From Methanomassiliicoccaceae archaeon COG_1 (GTDB taxonomy: Archaea; Thermoplasmatota; Thermoplasmata; Methanomassiliicoccales; Methanomethylophilaceae), in NCBI GenBank assembly GCA_028561875.1, contig JAQQTI010000002.1, positions 238,105 through 302,104 of the forward strand: 64,000 nt of DNA. Direction: 5' to 3'. The notes under the pieces are model-generated. The model was not told the origin of the DNA and ran no database searches. It was given only the letters and a program-made list of their open reading frames with translations. Positions within the stretch are counted from its first letter, which is position 1, and every line of letters begins with the position of its first letter. The position numbers and the translations under genes were made by a program. This document shows, piece after piece, positions 1 through 7,172 of the stretch.

Positions 1-1
1 G

Positions 2-82
2 ACCCGGGACAGGGTGCCCGACGTCCCCGACGCGGAGCTCGCCCAGGAGGCGGAGAGAGTTGAGAGAGAAAACGCCGATTAA
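2..82 (+). CDS. C-terminal end of an unknown protein (cut by window edge)
   Basis: An open frame enters from the left edge and stops at TAA (80-82), giving about 26 acidic, helix-prone residues ending in ERVERENAD. It overlaps the next gene by 23 bases, like the tight junctions in the rest of the element. Too little is visible to name a function. Confidence 0.45.
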   Translation, partial: TRDRVPDVPDAELAQEAERVERENAD

Positions 83-614
83 GTTCGCCGGCGAGACGAA
101 GAAGGCCGTCCTGATGACGGACCTCTACGAGCAGTACGAGACGATGGTGCAGTTCTACGCCGCGGAGATCGCCGAGCTCCGCGCCCGCCGCGCGGTCCTC
201 GAGGAGGTCCTGGAGGACTTCGGCGGCGAGGGCGGGACCGTCGACTACGACGAGGAGGCCCACCGCGCCCGCGTGGAGCTCGGGGAGGTCTCCTACGAGA
301 TCCATTACGACGCCGGCGGAGAGGTGGACGAGTACACCGTAAGAAACCCCACCGGGGACCACGAGGCGGTGACCCGCCTCCACTACGTCTTCTACGCCTC
401 CCTCTTCCTGGCCAAGCTCGACGCGGCCGCCGAGGAGGTGGAGAAGAAGATCAGGGACCTCGAGAACGACGTCCTGATCAGGAGCATGGGCAGGGTCGGG
501 AGGGTCCTCGGGGACGACGTCTACCTGACGGCCGCCGCCGTCACCGGGCTGGACCTGCGCACCGACGCCGACGTCGATCCGCTGGGGATTTACCGGAAGG
601 AGGCGCGGCGGTGA
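60..614 (+). CDS. Hypothetical protein with N-terminal coiled coil
   Basis: A 184-residue acidic protein I do not recognise. Residues 20-55 look like a coiled coil (repeated EIAELRARR-like heptads), the middle is rich in Asp/Glu/Tyr, and residues 110-145 form a second helical stretch. The start used is TTG at 60 behind a GGAG-like site at 51-56; the alternative is ATG at 114. The stop TGA overlaps the GTG start of the ATPase gene, implying coupled translation within one operon of the element. Confidence 0.55.
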   Translation: MREKTPIKFAGETKKAVLMTDLYEQYETMVQFYAAEIAELRARRAVLEEVLEDFGGEGGTVDYDEEAHRARVELGEVSYEIHYDAGGEVDEYTVRNPTGDHEAVTRLHYVFYASLFLAKLDAAAEEVEKKIRDLENDVLIRSMGRVGRVLGDDVYLTAAAVTGLDLRTDADVDPLGIYRKEARR

Positions 615-1597
615 TCCGCACGCTCCGCCCCCGCGATCCCGGGCTCCTCTCCGCCGGCGGCGCCGGGGGGCTCCTCTCCATGGAGGCGATGTTTCCTCCC
701 CGGACTCTTCGCGACATAACCCGCGCAGCGCTTCAGCGGTTCTTCATGAAGATCCCTCCCGACAACTGCGTAAGAAAAAGCTCAATGTGCATCATTGGCG
801 ACCAGGGATGCGGCAAGACCGGACTCCTGATGGCCATGTACGCCGAGGCCTGCCGCCGGTACGGGACGGATCGGGTACACCCGATCTACACCGATGACAT
901 CCGCGTCGCCCTCGACATGATCGACGACCGCCCGGTGCAGCTCGTCATGATCGACGACGCCATGACCTGGGCGTCCTCGAGGCAGGTCTCGGAGCAGACG
1001 GAGATCATCAAGACCTACAACCGCTCGCGTCATGTCTACGAGGATAAACTCAGGGGGAAGCCGGGGGTCATCCTCTACATCTGGGCATGGCAGAGGTTCC
1101 GCGAGCTCGACCCCTCTTTTCGCCAGGCCGACGTCATCGTCTTCAAGACAGGCATCGGCGAGCCGAGCGAGGCCGCCCTCGTCGAGAAGTTCATCGGCAC
1201 AGCCTACTACGCCGAGCTGTCGAGGATATGGGACGCGATGAACACCGGCGACGAGTCCGCGAAGTCGCGGTGTGTCGCCCGCATCACCTCGCAGGACGTC
1301 GCCCGCGGCACGGGCATCCTGACGTTCGACTACGGCCCTGCGCCAGGATTCCCGGAGATGGTCCGCCATGAGGAGTACTTCGCCGACGAGGACGTCGCCG
1401 ACGAGATCCTAGACGAGTACGCCGAGAAGCCGGAGTGGAAGTGGAGGATAGAGATCTACAGATTCCACGCGGCGGACCCGAAGGCGTCGCAGCAGCAGAT
1501 CGCCGACGCCCTCTCTCCGCTGAGGGGCTCGCCGATCAGGCAGGGCTACGTCTCGGAGTCTTTGAGGAGAGTGAAGGAGCTGATAGCATCGAAGTGA
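611..1597 (+). CDS. P-loop ATPase of the element
   Basis: A 328-residue protein with Walker A GDQGCGKT (about residues 63-70) and Walker B VQLVMIDDA (about 110-118). This suggests an ATPase handling DNA or assembly for the element. The last 50 residues resemble a small winged-helix domain (a QQQIADAL segment followed by YVSESLRRV). The start is GTG at 611, overlapping the previous stop. It could be a packaging, conjugation or replication ATPase; no further motif lets me choose. G+C and codon use match the host, including absence of CGA codons. Confidence 0.6.
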   Translation: MIRTLRPRDPGLLSAGGAGGLLSMEAMFPPRTLRDITRAALQRFFMKIPPDNCVRKSSMCIIGDQGCGKTGLLMAMYAEACRRYGTDRVHPIYTDDIRVALDMIDDRPVQLVMIDDAMTWASSRQVSEQTEIIKTYNRSRHVYEDKLRGKPGVILYIWAWQRFRELDPSFRQADVIVFKTGIGEPSEAALVEKFIGTAYYAELSRIWDAMNTGDESAKSRCVARITSQDVARGTGILTFDYGPAPGFPEMVRHEEYFADEDVADEILDEYAEKPEWKWRIEIYRFHAADPKASQQQIADALSPLRGSPIRQGYVSESLRRVKELIASK

Positions 1598-1640
1598 CGC
1601 GGCGACCCCCGGCGGAGCGGCGCGATCCGCCCCGCGGAGG

Positions 1641-1753
1641 GGGCGATAACTCCCGATAACGGTCCGATATTATCGGCCCGGGCCCCGGGGGGCCATCGGG
1701 CGCGCGCGTGACGCGCGCGCGTCGTTACTATTGGGAGCGGCCGATAATATCGG
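1641..1753. promoter_or_regulatory. Palindrome cluster with CGATAA core (operator or iteron region)
   Basis: The gap between the ATPase gene and the next small gene has two copies of a 13-base palindrome, CCGATATTATCGG (1664-1676) and CCGATAATATCGG (1741-1753). Upstream are two direct CGATAAC motifs (1644-1650, 1654-1660) and between them a GCGC-rich hairpin (about 1700-1721). The second palindrome abuts the ribosome binding site of the 43-aa gene. The CGATAA core recurs in the operator at 4511-4559, so the element's own regulator may bind here; an origin with iterons is the alternative. Confidence 0.55.
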
Positions 1754-1759
1754 AGGGAT

Positions 1760-1891
1760 ATGAGTGAGAAGAAGGAAAAGCACGAGGATCAGGAGGAGAA
1801 CGGCGACGGTCCCCAGATACCGCGTGAAAAGGAACAAGGCGAGAAGGGCCCGCCTGAACAGGTCCACGATAAACAGGAGATGATGACATGA
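1760..1891 (+). CDS. Small highly charged protein (43 aa)
   Basis: ATG at 1760 follows a strong GGAGGG ribosome binding site (1752-1757), and the 43-codon frame ends at TGA 1889-1891, overlapping the ATG of the next gene. The product is almost all Lys, Glu, Gln and Pro, likely disordered. Real-gene status rests on the binding site and the coupled overlap. Function unknown. Confidence 0.5.
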   Translation: MSEKKEKHEDQEENGDGPQIPREKEQGEKGPPEQVHDKQEMMT

Positions 1892-2091
1892 AGAAGGTAA
1901 GCAAAGCGAAGACCGCCTGGGGAGACCCGGGCCAGTGGGCAAGACGCCGCGAGGCCGCCACCCAGAAGAAGGAGGCGGACGCCGCGAGGCGGAAACTCAA
2001 GAACGACCGCCTGGCCGCCAAGACCAAGGTCCGCGCGCAGAACGGAGGCGCGGGGGTCAAGATAGTCTTCTTCCGCCGCGGACGGAGATGA
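1888..2091 (+). CDS. Small basic protein (67 aa)
   Basis: A Lys/Arg/Ala-rich 67-residue protein, helical through the middle, ending in a basic FFRRGRR tail that could bind nucleic acid. Its ATG overlaps the previous stop and its TGA overlaps the ATG of the metallopeptidase-PIN gene, so three genes are translationally chained. Family unknown. Confidence 0.5.
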   Translation: MKKVSKAKTAWGDPGQWARRREAATQKKEADAARRKLKNDRLAAKTKVRAQNGGAGVKIVFFRRGRR

Positions 2092-3161
2092 CCGCCCGCG
2101 GGAAGGGGCGCACGCGCGCGAAGAAGAACAAGAAAAAGAGCGGCCGCCCCGGCACATCCAAGCCGAAGGCGGGGACGGCCACCCGCCGCGGCGGCTCCGT
2201 CAGGGTGACCACCCGCGTCCCGGGGGTGGACCCCGGGAAGGTGGCCGACCGCTACGGGGACCTCCTCGACCGGAGCTGCAGCGCCCGCGAGCGCAGGCTG
2301 ATCGAGAGGGCGGGGGTGGACATCACCGTCTCCCGCCGCCGCGGCGACGTCCTCGGAGAGTATGCGGGGTGCAGGGCAGGCAGGCACAGGATCGTCCTGT
2401 CCCCGGCCGGTGCCTCCGACCCCGAGACCATGCTTCATGAGACCGTCCACGTCCTCCAGGCGGAGGACCGCCTCCGCCCGCTGGGGGAGCGCATCGCCTT
2501 CCGCCGCGGCGACCCCATCGAAATCGAGGCGAGGACCGAGGCCGAGGCCGTCGCAAGGGCACCTCGCCTCGGGCGGCATCCAGGCTATTACAAATACCTC
2601 AGCGCCGACCCCATGACCACTAAAGCCTCCGACAGAGGGATCCTTCGTACCAAGGGCACGGTCGGCAGGCGCACATATGCCTTCGATACGTCAGCCAAAT
2701 TTAGACGGACGGAAATAAGCCGCCTCGAAAAAATCCCCTCGAAAAAAGTCGGAAGAAGGTCCGGAACATCGCTGGACACCAGCACGATCTCCGCCGGCCT
2801 CGTCCAAGGCTCAGACGAGGCCAGGAGGGCGATGGCCAAGGCCGACAGGGACGGCCACGTCTACACCGAGACGGTGGACAGGGAGCTCCGCCACGCCTGG
2901 AAAGAGCCGGCTCGTACAATCCTCCGCAGGTACGCTGACGACCACGGCGGCGACGTGATCAGGGTCAGACCACCCACGAAAAAGGAGCTGGAGGAGACCA
3001 GGCTTAAGGGCAATGACGGCAGGATCCTCTACGAGGCAGAGATGGCCGGCGCGGATTATGTGGTGACCTATGATAGGACATTCAGAAAACGGGGCGACGG
3101 GTACAAAGGAAGAATGAAGGTCCGCTATCCGAAAGAGTATCTCAAGGACAATGTTAAATAA
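2088..3161 (+). CDS. Metallopeptidase-like protein with C-terminal PIN-like domain
   Basis: A 357-residue protein. Residues 1-45 are a basic, low-complexity tail. Residues 117-121 are HETVH, a zincin HExxH motif, with downstream acidic residues as possible third ligands. From about residue 225 the sequence reads like a PIN nuclease: SLDTSTISAGL with Asp230, an acidic residue in TETVDREL, Asp310, and ADYVVTYDRTF with Asp323 and Asp329. Codon use is less GC-rich after about 2590, so the PIN part may have been joined later. Seen: motifs and composition. Inferred: a protease-nuclease fusion, perhaps a toxin or defence effector of the element. Ends at TAA. Confidence 0.55.
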   Translation: MTARGKGRTRAKKNKKKSGRPGTSKPKAGTATRRGGSVRVTTRVPGVDPGKVADRYGDLLDRSCSARERRLIERAGVDITVSRRRGDVLGEYAGCRAGRHRIVLSPAGASDPETMLHETVHVLQAEDRLRPLGERIAFRRGDPIEIEARTEAEAVARAPRLGRHPGYYKYLSADPMTTKASDRGILRTKGTVGRRTYAFDTSAKFRRTEISRLEKIPSKKVGRRSGTSLDTSTISAGLVQGSDEARRAMAKADRDGHVYTETVDRELRHAWKEPARTILRRYADDHGGDVIRVRPPTKKELEETRLKGNDGRILYEAEMAGADYVVTYDRTFRKRGDGYKGRMKVRYPKEYLKDNVK

Positions 3162-3190
3162 GATCCTCTGCGATATTCATCCGCTCTCTT

Positions 3191-3208
3191 GGGCGTAACC
3201 AAACGCCC
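3191..3208. terminator. Hairpin after the metallopeptidase-PIN gene
   Basis: GGGCGT (3191-3196) and ACGCCC (3203-3208) form a perfect 6-bp stem with a six-base loop, 30 bases after the TAA of the upstream gene. It probably ends the rightward operon; the leftward small genes also run toward it. Confidence 0.35.
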
Positions 3209-3360
3209 ATGCCGAAAGTCGGAGTTTGGCGCCCGACCAAGGGAGCAATTTTACGGCATCGGCGATCGACGTTCCGACCGCATCCTGCAGGGCAGGATCC
3301 GCAGGGAGCTCCCGTCATTTCAGACGGCGGATGTCGATTCCACGCCGTAGACCCTCTCCA

Positions 3361-3624
3361 TCACTTCTTGGATGTTTTTCTCGGAGTTTTTTTAATCCCC
3401 TTCGGGGGGTTCGTGGGACGGCTGGCGGACCACCTCATTTTCATGTGTCCGGTGAAATCGCGGTCGTCTTCCGGAAAATCGTTTGGATTATCTTCCTCAC
3501 TCTAGCCCTCTGCGGTCGTAGCAGTGTCTTTTCCACTCTTCTCTTCTTCGGAAGTCGTGATTCTGCGCCCCCCCGCGGAGATCGGCCGACCGGTCTTTTC
3601 ATTCCGATTGCTCATCACCATCAT
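3361..3624 (-). CDS. Small polar protein with an in-frame TAG (possible pyrrolysine)
   Basis: The start cluster at 3624 (ATG ATG GTG ATG) overlaps the stop of the 22-aa gene upstream. The frame runs 40 codons to a TAG at 3502-3504, then stays open a further 46 codons of similar polar composition to TGA 3361-3363. If TAG is sense, as in the PPK2 gene at 10451, the product is 87 residues, Glu/Asp-rich before and Lys/Arg-rich after the TAG. Family unknown; the conservative reading is a 40-residue protein. Confidence 0.35.
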
Positions 3625-3689
3625 ATCTGCCCGGGTTCGTCCTCCTGGATCGAGATTGGGTTCGGCGTTTTCTTTCTTCTTCCGAACAT
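3621..3689 (-). CDS. Tiny basic peptide gene (22 aa)
   Basis: ATG at 3689 lies seven bases after a GGAGG site (complement of 3697-3701), an ideal spacing, and the frame ends at TGA 3621-3623 overlapping the next start. The peptide begins MFGRRKKTPNP. A short gene or leader peptide of the element's leftward operon; function unknown. Confidence 0.35.
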   Translation of the reverse strand: MFGRRKKTPNPISIQEDEPGQI

Positions 3690-3769
3690 AAGAGAACCTC
3701 CTGAGCGACGAACAATACGAGTCTGGACAGGGATTTGCTCTTCTGTAGCCTGCAGAAATTACCCAGAAA

Positions 3770-4171
3770 TCAAGGGCGGATGTTGGTGCGGACACCTGCG
3801 AACCACCGATCAGGGTTCGGATCGATGACCCATCTGCCTTCGGCATCCCTTACAAGTATCTCGTTTTCATGATCAATATGGACGTGCTCGATGATAACTT
3901 CATCCGAACCTGTCCCCAACTCGTATTCGGCTTCCTCGATCGCATCTTCTTCGGTGGCATAACCCTCGGTGCAGAAGCCGTCGACCATAACGTTCCACCA
4001 CTCGTCGTCCTTCGTTTCGTGTGAGGCGTGGCGGGCCTCCATTTCGCGTCTTTCCCTTCTCCCAGGATGTTTCATCTCCTCTACGGCCCGGTTGCATCTG
4101 TAAATCTCGCTGTCTTTTCTCCTGTAAATCGGCACGTCGTCGTGCTCGCCCTTCGGTCTTCTGGGCTTCAC
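3770..4171 (-). CDS. Hypothetical acidic protein downstream of the element's regulator
   Basis: The frame down to TGA 3770-3772 is continuous with the winged-helix gene upstream except for a CGA codon at 4178-4180. If CGA terminates, this is a separate gene starting at GTG 4171, nine bases after GAGGGGG. The 133-residue product has a basic N-terminal third and an acidic C-terminal half with aromatic patches (DDEWWNVMVDGF, EGRWVIDPNPDRWF). No family recognised. If CGA were read as Arg it would be the C-terminal part of a 235-residue regulator. Confidence 0.5.
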   Translation of the reverse strand: MKPRRPKGEHDDVPIYRRKDSEIYRCNRAVEEMKHPGRRERREMEARHASHETKDDEWWNVMVDGFCTEGYATEEDAIEEAEYELGTGSDEVIIEHVHIDHENEILVRDAEGRWVIDPNPDRWFAGVRTNIRP

Positions 4172-4177
4172 CTCGAC

Positions 4178-4477
4178 TCGCCCCCTCGTCTTTCCGGTGG
4201 ATTCTCCGTCCTCTATCTCCCGGAGCAATCCGCAAATCCTCTCCCCCTCAGGGGTGAGGCTGTATGCGATAGAGGGTTGCGCTCTCTTGACGGACTTGGC
4301 CCTCACATACCCCGCATCGACAAGATCCGCAAGCCTGGCGCGCCTGGAGCCGCTGGCGGGATTCCTCTTGTCCGCAAGCTCAGCCTGAATCCTGCCAGGA
4401 TGCTCTGAAATCTCGAGAAGCACGTCGATGGCGTGCTTCTTGCCGAGGACATCCCGTGATCTGATCACGAGTCTCAT
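4178..4477 (-). CDS. Winged-helix transcriptional regulator (probable element repressor)
   Basis: A 99-residue winged-helix DNA-binding protein: a recognition-helix region in RRARLADLVDAGYVRAK followed by the wing SIAYSLTPEGERI, then a charged tail. Start ATG 4477 is preferred to the upstream ATG at 4540 because the promoter and operators lie at 4511-4559. Its domain ends neatly at CGA 4178-4180. Position next to two palindromes on a divergent promoter suggests an autoregulating lysogeny-type repressor. Without CGA as stop it would run to 3770. Confidence 0.6.
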
Positions 4478-4510
4478 TATCCGAAATACGAATTTGATGA
4501 GTTGTAACGA

Positions 4511-4559
4511 ATAATGATAATCGACATCGTTAAATATCACGAATAACGATAATCGTTAT
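4511..4559. promoter_or_regulatory. Tandem palindromic operators and promoter of the repressor
   Basis: ATAACGATAATCGTTAT (4543-4559) is a perfect 17-base palindrome. A second copy, ATAATGATAATCGACAT (4511-4527), matches 14 of 17 and lies 32 bases (three helical turns) away. Between them, reading leftward, is ATATTTAA (4538-4531), a TATA-like box for the repressor gene, so bound repressor would cover both the box and the start site. The CGATAA core is shared with 1641-1753. Confidence 0.6.
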
Positions 4560-4583
4560 GGTGCGAGCACCGAGCGAGAACGG

Positions 4584-4591
4584 ACTAAATA
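4584..4591 (+). promoter_or_regulatory. TATA-like box for the rightward small-gene operon
   Basis: CTAAATAC lies about 120 bases before the first small gene and 25 bases after the operators, suitable for the rightward transcript that ends with the integrase gene. Weak sequence evidence only. The 4592-4706 leader holds no gene I can support. Confidence 0.3.
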
Positions 4592-4706
4592 CACACGGGG
4601 GCTCGGGCTCAAAGCGACACATTCTCGCACTTTTCGTCGCGTCTCTGCCCCCTCTCTCTTTCTCTCTCGGCCGCAGAGGTTGAGAAATGAAAAAAGCCAA
4701 AGCAAG

Positions 4707-4817
4707 ATGGACCAGGGCCGCGCTGTGTGCGTCGCTCGGGACCTCGCCATGCATTACGATTGCCACCAGGCGTCCCTCGCCATGGCGCGGAGCGCCGAGG
4801 AGGAGGCGGAGTCGTGA
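4707..4817 (+). CDS. Small hypothetical protein (36 aa)
   Basis: ATG at 4707 opens a 36-codon frame with high-GC third positions, ending TGA 4815-4817 within the GTG start of the next gene. The peptide has three Cys/His residues in its first 20 and an acidic tail (SAEEEAES). No strong ribosome binding site. Supported mainly by coding bias and the coupled overlap. Confidence 0.35.
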   Translation: MDQGRAVCVARDLAMHYDCHQASLAMARSAEEEAES

Positions 4818-4939
4818 CCAAGGACACCGCCGACAGGATCATGGGATGGGCGGCGGGGCACATCACCACTGCCGAGTACATCGAGCTGGCCCAGATCCTG
4901 CTCAGAGCGCTGGAGGGCGGACATGAGCAAAGCACTTGA
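4814..4939 (+). CDS. Small hypothetical protein (41 aa)
   Basis: GTG at 4814 follows a GGAGGAGGCGGAG stretch, a strong ribosome binding site, and overlaps the stop of the previous gene. The 41-residue product is a likely two-helix peptide (ADRIMGWAAGHITTAEYIEL). Its stop overlaps the next gene, whose ATG is at 4923. Function unknown. Confidence 0.45.
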   Translation: MTKDTADRIMGWAAGHITTAEYIELAQILLRALEGGHEQST

Positions 4940-5327
4940 ACCCGGGGAGTGCCCCGTCGGCTTCCTGATCTCCGAGGACGGCCGCGTCGGCCCCCTCGCG
5001 GTGGACCTGGACAAGGTCAGCGTGCTTTCGCGTACGATCGGCTGCGACGTCATCGACATGGTCCACCGCCCCATCGGCGGCGAAACGTACGTCATCGTCT
5101 GCGACGACGAGGGACTGATCCGGGAGCGTCCGCCCACAGCGTTCGACAATAGCCAGCACGTCGCCCTCTTCGGCGACATCCTTGTCCTCCGCGACGCGGA
5201 CGAGCCGGGGGAGGTCCGCGGGCTGACCGCGGCCGAGATCAGGCATGTCCGCAGCAACCTGGCGATGCTGATCGGGAATACCGGCCGGCCGGAGATTCCG
5301 AGGACCATCCTGGAGATGGGCGAGTGA
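4923..5327 (+). CDS. DUF3846-like hypothetical protein
   Basis: A 134-residue protein. The block VIVCDDEGLIRERPPT followed by LFGDILVLRD resembles the DUF3846 pattern found in phage and plasmid proteins (a YCDEEG-like strand, then a glycine-rich turn and hydrophobic strand). The start is ATG 4923 inside the preceding gene and the stop overlaps the GTG of the next. Molecular function of the family is unknown. Assignment is by motif memory only. Confidence 0.5.
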   Translation: MSKALEPGECPVGFLISEDGRVGPLAVDLDKVSVLSRTIGCDVIDMVHRPIGGETYVIVCDDEGLIRERPPTAFDNSQHVALFGDILVLRDADEPGEVRGLTAAEIRHVRSNLAMLIGNTGRPEIPRTILEMGE

Positions 5328-5710
5328 CTGCCGTCTACTACCTGACCCCGCAGGACTGGTCCGGCATGGGCCGGACCGTCAGGCTCTGCATGGCGTCCGA
5401 GGAGGAGAGGGACCGGAAAGGCCTCAGGGGCGTGAACACGTTCTACTACGGCGACCGCTCCGGCGGGCGCGGCAGCGCCATCGACCCCGAGGGCCTGGTC
5501 ACGGAGTTCAAGCTCTGCTGCGAATGGCGGAGTAGGGAGGTGTCGCTGTACCGCCACGTCCACCCCAGGCCCACGGTCAAGGCCGTGCGGTCGCATTACG
5601 TCGGGAGGATCGTCTCCATCGCACAGGATTCCCCCCGCGCCTTCGTCCTGTCCTTTGAAAACGGGACGGATCCGATCATGTTCTGCGACGCATCGATGGA
5701 GGCGGAATGA
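5324..5710 (+). CDS. Hypothetical protein of the element
   Basis: GTG at 5324 overlaps the previous stop (GTGA). The 128-residue product is a probable beta-rich cytoplasmic protein with no membrane segment, Cys pair or known motif that I recognise. Its TGA overlaps the ATG of the zinc-ribbon gene, keeping the operon chain unbroken. Confidence 0.5.
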   Translation: MTAVYYLTPQDWSGMGRTVRLCMASEEERDRKGLRGVNTFYYGDRSGGRGSAIDPEGLVTEFKLCCEWRSREVSLYRHVHPRPTVKAVRSHYVGRIVSIAQDSPRAFVLSFENGTDPIMFCDASMEAE

Positions 5711-5916
5711 CGGAATATCCCATCCTGTGCCCGAGATGCGGACACGGAAACAGTCACGGGCGGTGTCAATGTGGGTGCGAAGTAATGTACCCCGACCTGG
5801 CCAAAATGGGCGGCACCCTCGTCTGCGAGGACTGCGGGGCGATCCTGAGCTTCATGGTGTACTACGTCCCCGTGAGCGACGACCCCCAAGTAGTCATGGA
5901 TGAGGAAGAGGAATGA
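5707..5916 (+). CDS. Small zinc-ribbon protein (69 aa)
   Basis: Pairs CPRCG near residue 8, CQCGC near residue 20 and CEDCG near residue 41 give the knuckles of one or two zinc ribbons, followed by a hydrophobic strand and an acidic MDEEEE tail. Probably a nucleic-acid or protein-binding accessory factor of the element. Start ATG 5707 overlaps the previous stop. Confidence 0.55.
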   Translation: MTEYPILCPRCGHGNSHGRCQCGCEVMYPDLAKMGGTLVCEDCGAILSFMVYYVPVSDDPQVVMDEEEE

Positions 5917-5953
5917 CCCCCATCGTCAGGGAGACCGAATGGGAGGACGGGCG

Positions 5954-6175
5954 ATGGCCAAGGGCCAGATTACGCGCGACACGGCGACGCAGCTCCGCGC
6001 CATCGCGGATCGGAAGGGCTCCGTCCGCCTCTCCGACGCCGCCGAGCTAGACCCCGTGCCGGAGGCGGAAGAGCTCCGCCTCCTCCTCGACTATCTGACG
6101 TGGTTCGGAATGTACGACCGCCGCATCGTCGACGGGCACTACGTCTGGTACCTCAAAAAGAGGGCCCGGCCGTGA
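5954..6175 (+). CDS. Small winged-helix-like protein (73 aa)
   Basis: ATG 5954 follows GGGAGGACGG at good spacing. The 73 residues read as a compact helix-turn-helix (TATQLRAIADRKGSVRLSDA, then a short helix) ending in a strand-like YVWYLKKRARP. Directly upstream of and overlapping the integrase start, so it may act as an excision or directionality factor; that role is inferred from position only. Confidence 0.5.
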   Translation: MAKGQITRDTATQLRAIADRKGSVRLSDAAELDPVPEAEELRLLLDYLTWFGMYDRRIVDGHYVWYLKKRARP

Positions 6176-7086
6176 CGCGCCTGCCCTCCTCCCCGGAGTC
6201 CTCCATCGACGCCATGTGCCGCGCGTTCATGCGGGGGTCCGTCAGGTCGCCCCGCACCATCCGGTTCTACCGCGAGACCTGCCGCATCGTCGCCAACATC
6301 CTCCGGGAGGGCGGCCGGCCCGCCCTGCCGTGGAAGATCGGCGAGGAGGACGTCGTATGGCTGCTCCGCGACCTCTCCGCCCGGGGCCTCGCCGTGCAGA
6401 CCCGCAAGGGCTACTTCTCCGCCCTCCGCACCTGGCTCCGCTTCTACGATAACCGCTCCGTGGACGGGATGGAGGTCCGCTGGCCGGCGGACGCCCGCCC
6501 CAACGTGGACTGGCTCACCCTCGACCAGGCCAGGGACCTCCTGGCGGCCCCCAAGACGCCGACCGAGGCCCTGGTGGTGCACTGCGAGCTCTGCCTCGGG
6601 ATGCGCCGCGTCGAGGTGCTCCGCCTCAAGCCCTCGTCGTTCTCCGGGGGCTACGTGGAGATCCTCGGCAAGGGCCCGCAGGGCGGCAAGCCGCGGCGGA
6701 TGCCCTACCACCGCGACACCGCCGCCGTCCTCGCCGCGTACCTCCGGCACCGCGCCTCGCTGGTCGAGACCGCCCGCGCCGCCTGCCCCGGCGAGCCGGT
6801 GCCGGACGATCTCCTGGTATGGAGCCGCGGGCCCCGCCTCCGCGCCTACGCGGGGAAGGGCACCGGGATAGACCGCATGCTCAAGGGGCTGGGCGCCCGC
6901 ATAGGCGTCCCCACCGTGAGCAACCACACCCTCCGCCGCACCTTCGGGCGGACCATGTTCCGCTCCGGGGTCGAGCCGGCGGTGATCGCCAAGATGCTCG
7001 GGCACTCGAGCATCGAGCAAACCCTGCGCTACATAGGCGTCGACGGCGACGACATGGACGCCGCCATGAAGATATTCAAGCTGTGA
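6172..7086 (+). CDS. Tyrosine recombinase / integrase
   Basis: A 304-residue phage-type integrase. The N-terminal half is a SAM-like core-binding domain (SPRTIRFYRETCRIV). The catalytic domain shows Arg in LGMRRVEVLRL, HTLRRTFGR (His-x-x-Arg), LGHSS and the nucleophile Tyr in TLRYIGV. Start GTG 6172 overlaps the previous stop; the upstream ATG at 6100 would overlap the whole tail of the 73-aa gene. It sits next to tRNA-Pro, the probable attachment site. Confidence 0.9.
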   Translation: MTRLPSSPESSIDAMCRAFMRGSVRSPRTIRFYRETCRIVANILREGGRPALPWKIGEEDVVWLLRDLSARGLAVQTRKGYFSALRTWLRFYDNRSVDGMEVRWPADARPNVDWLTLDQARDLLAAPKTPTEALVVHCELCLGMRRVEVLRLKPSSFSGGYVEILGKGPQGGKPRRMPYHRDTAAVLAAYLRHRASLVETARAACPGEPVPDDLLVWSRGPRLRAYAGKGTGIDRMLKGLGARIGVPTVSNHTLRRTFGRTMFRSGVEPAVIAKMLGHSSIEQTLRYIGVDGDDMDAAMKIFKL

Positions 7087-7172
7087 GTGTTATACCATGA
7101 AAAACGATGGACAATATTGTGCAATGGAAGAGGGGATTGATTCCGCGGACCGCAAATCTGGCCGGGCCAGAG

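Larger units (their letters stand above)
1..7172. mobile_element. Right end of an integrated genetic element (virus or plasmid-like) next to tRNA-Pro
   Basis: The stretch from the left edge to the tRNA-Pro gene has the make-up of an integrated element: short overlapping genes of unknown function, a P-loop ATPase, a winged-helix regulator with palindromic operators, and a tyrosine recombinase as the last gene, ending 86 bases before the 3' end of tRNA-Pro(CGG). Integration into tRNA 3' ends is typical of archaeal tyrosine recombinases. The left boundary and second attachment site are outside the window, so full size is unknown. No capsid, portal or replication gene is recognised, so virus versus plasmid origin is open. 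Confidence 0.75.

Noticed and set aside
3226..3828. A 200-codon rightward frame
   Set aside because: It is Ser/Arg/Phe-rich, lies opposite better leftward small genes with good ribosome binding sites, and shows no family features.
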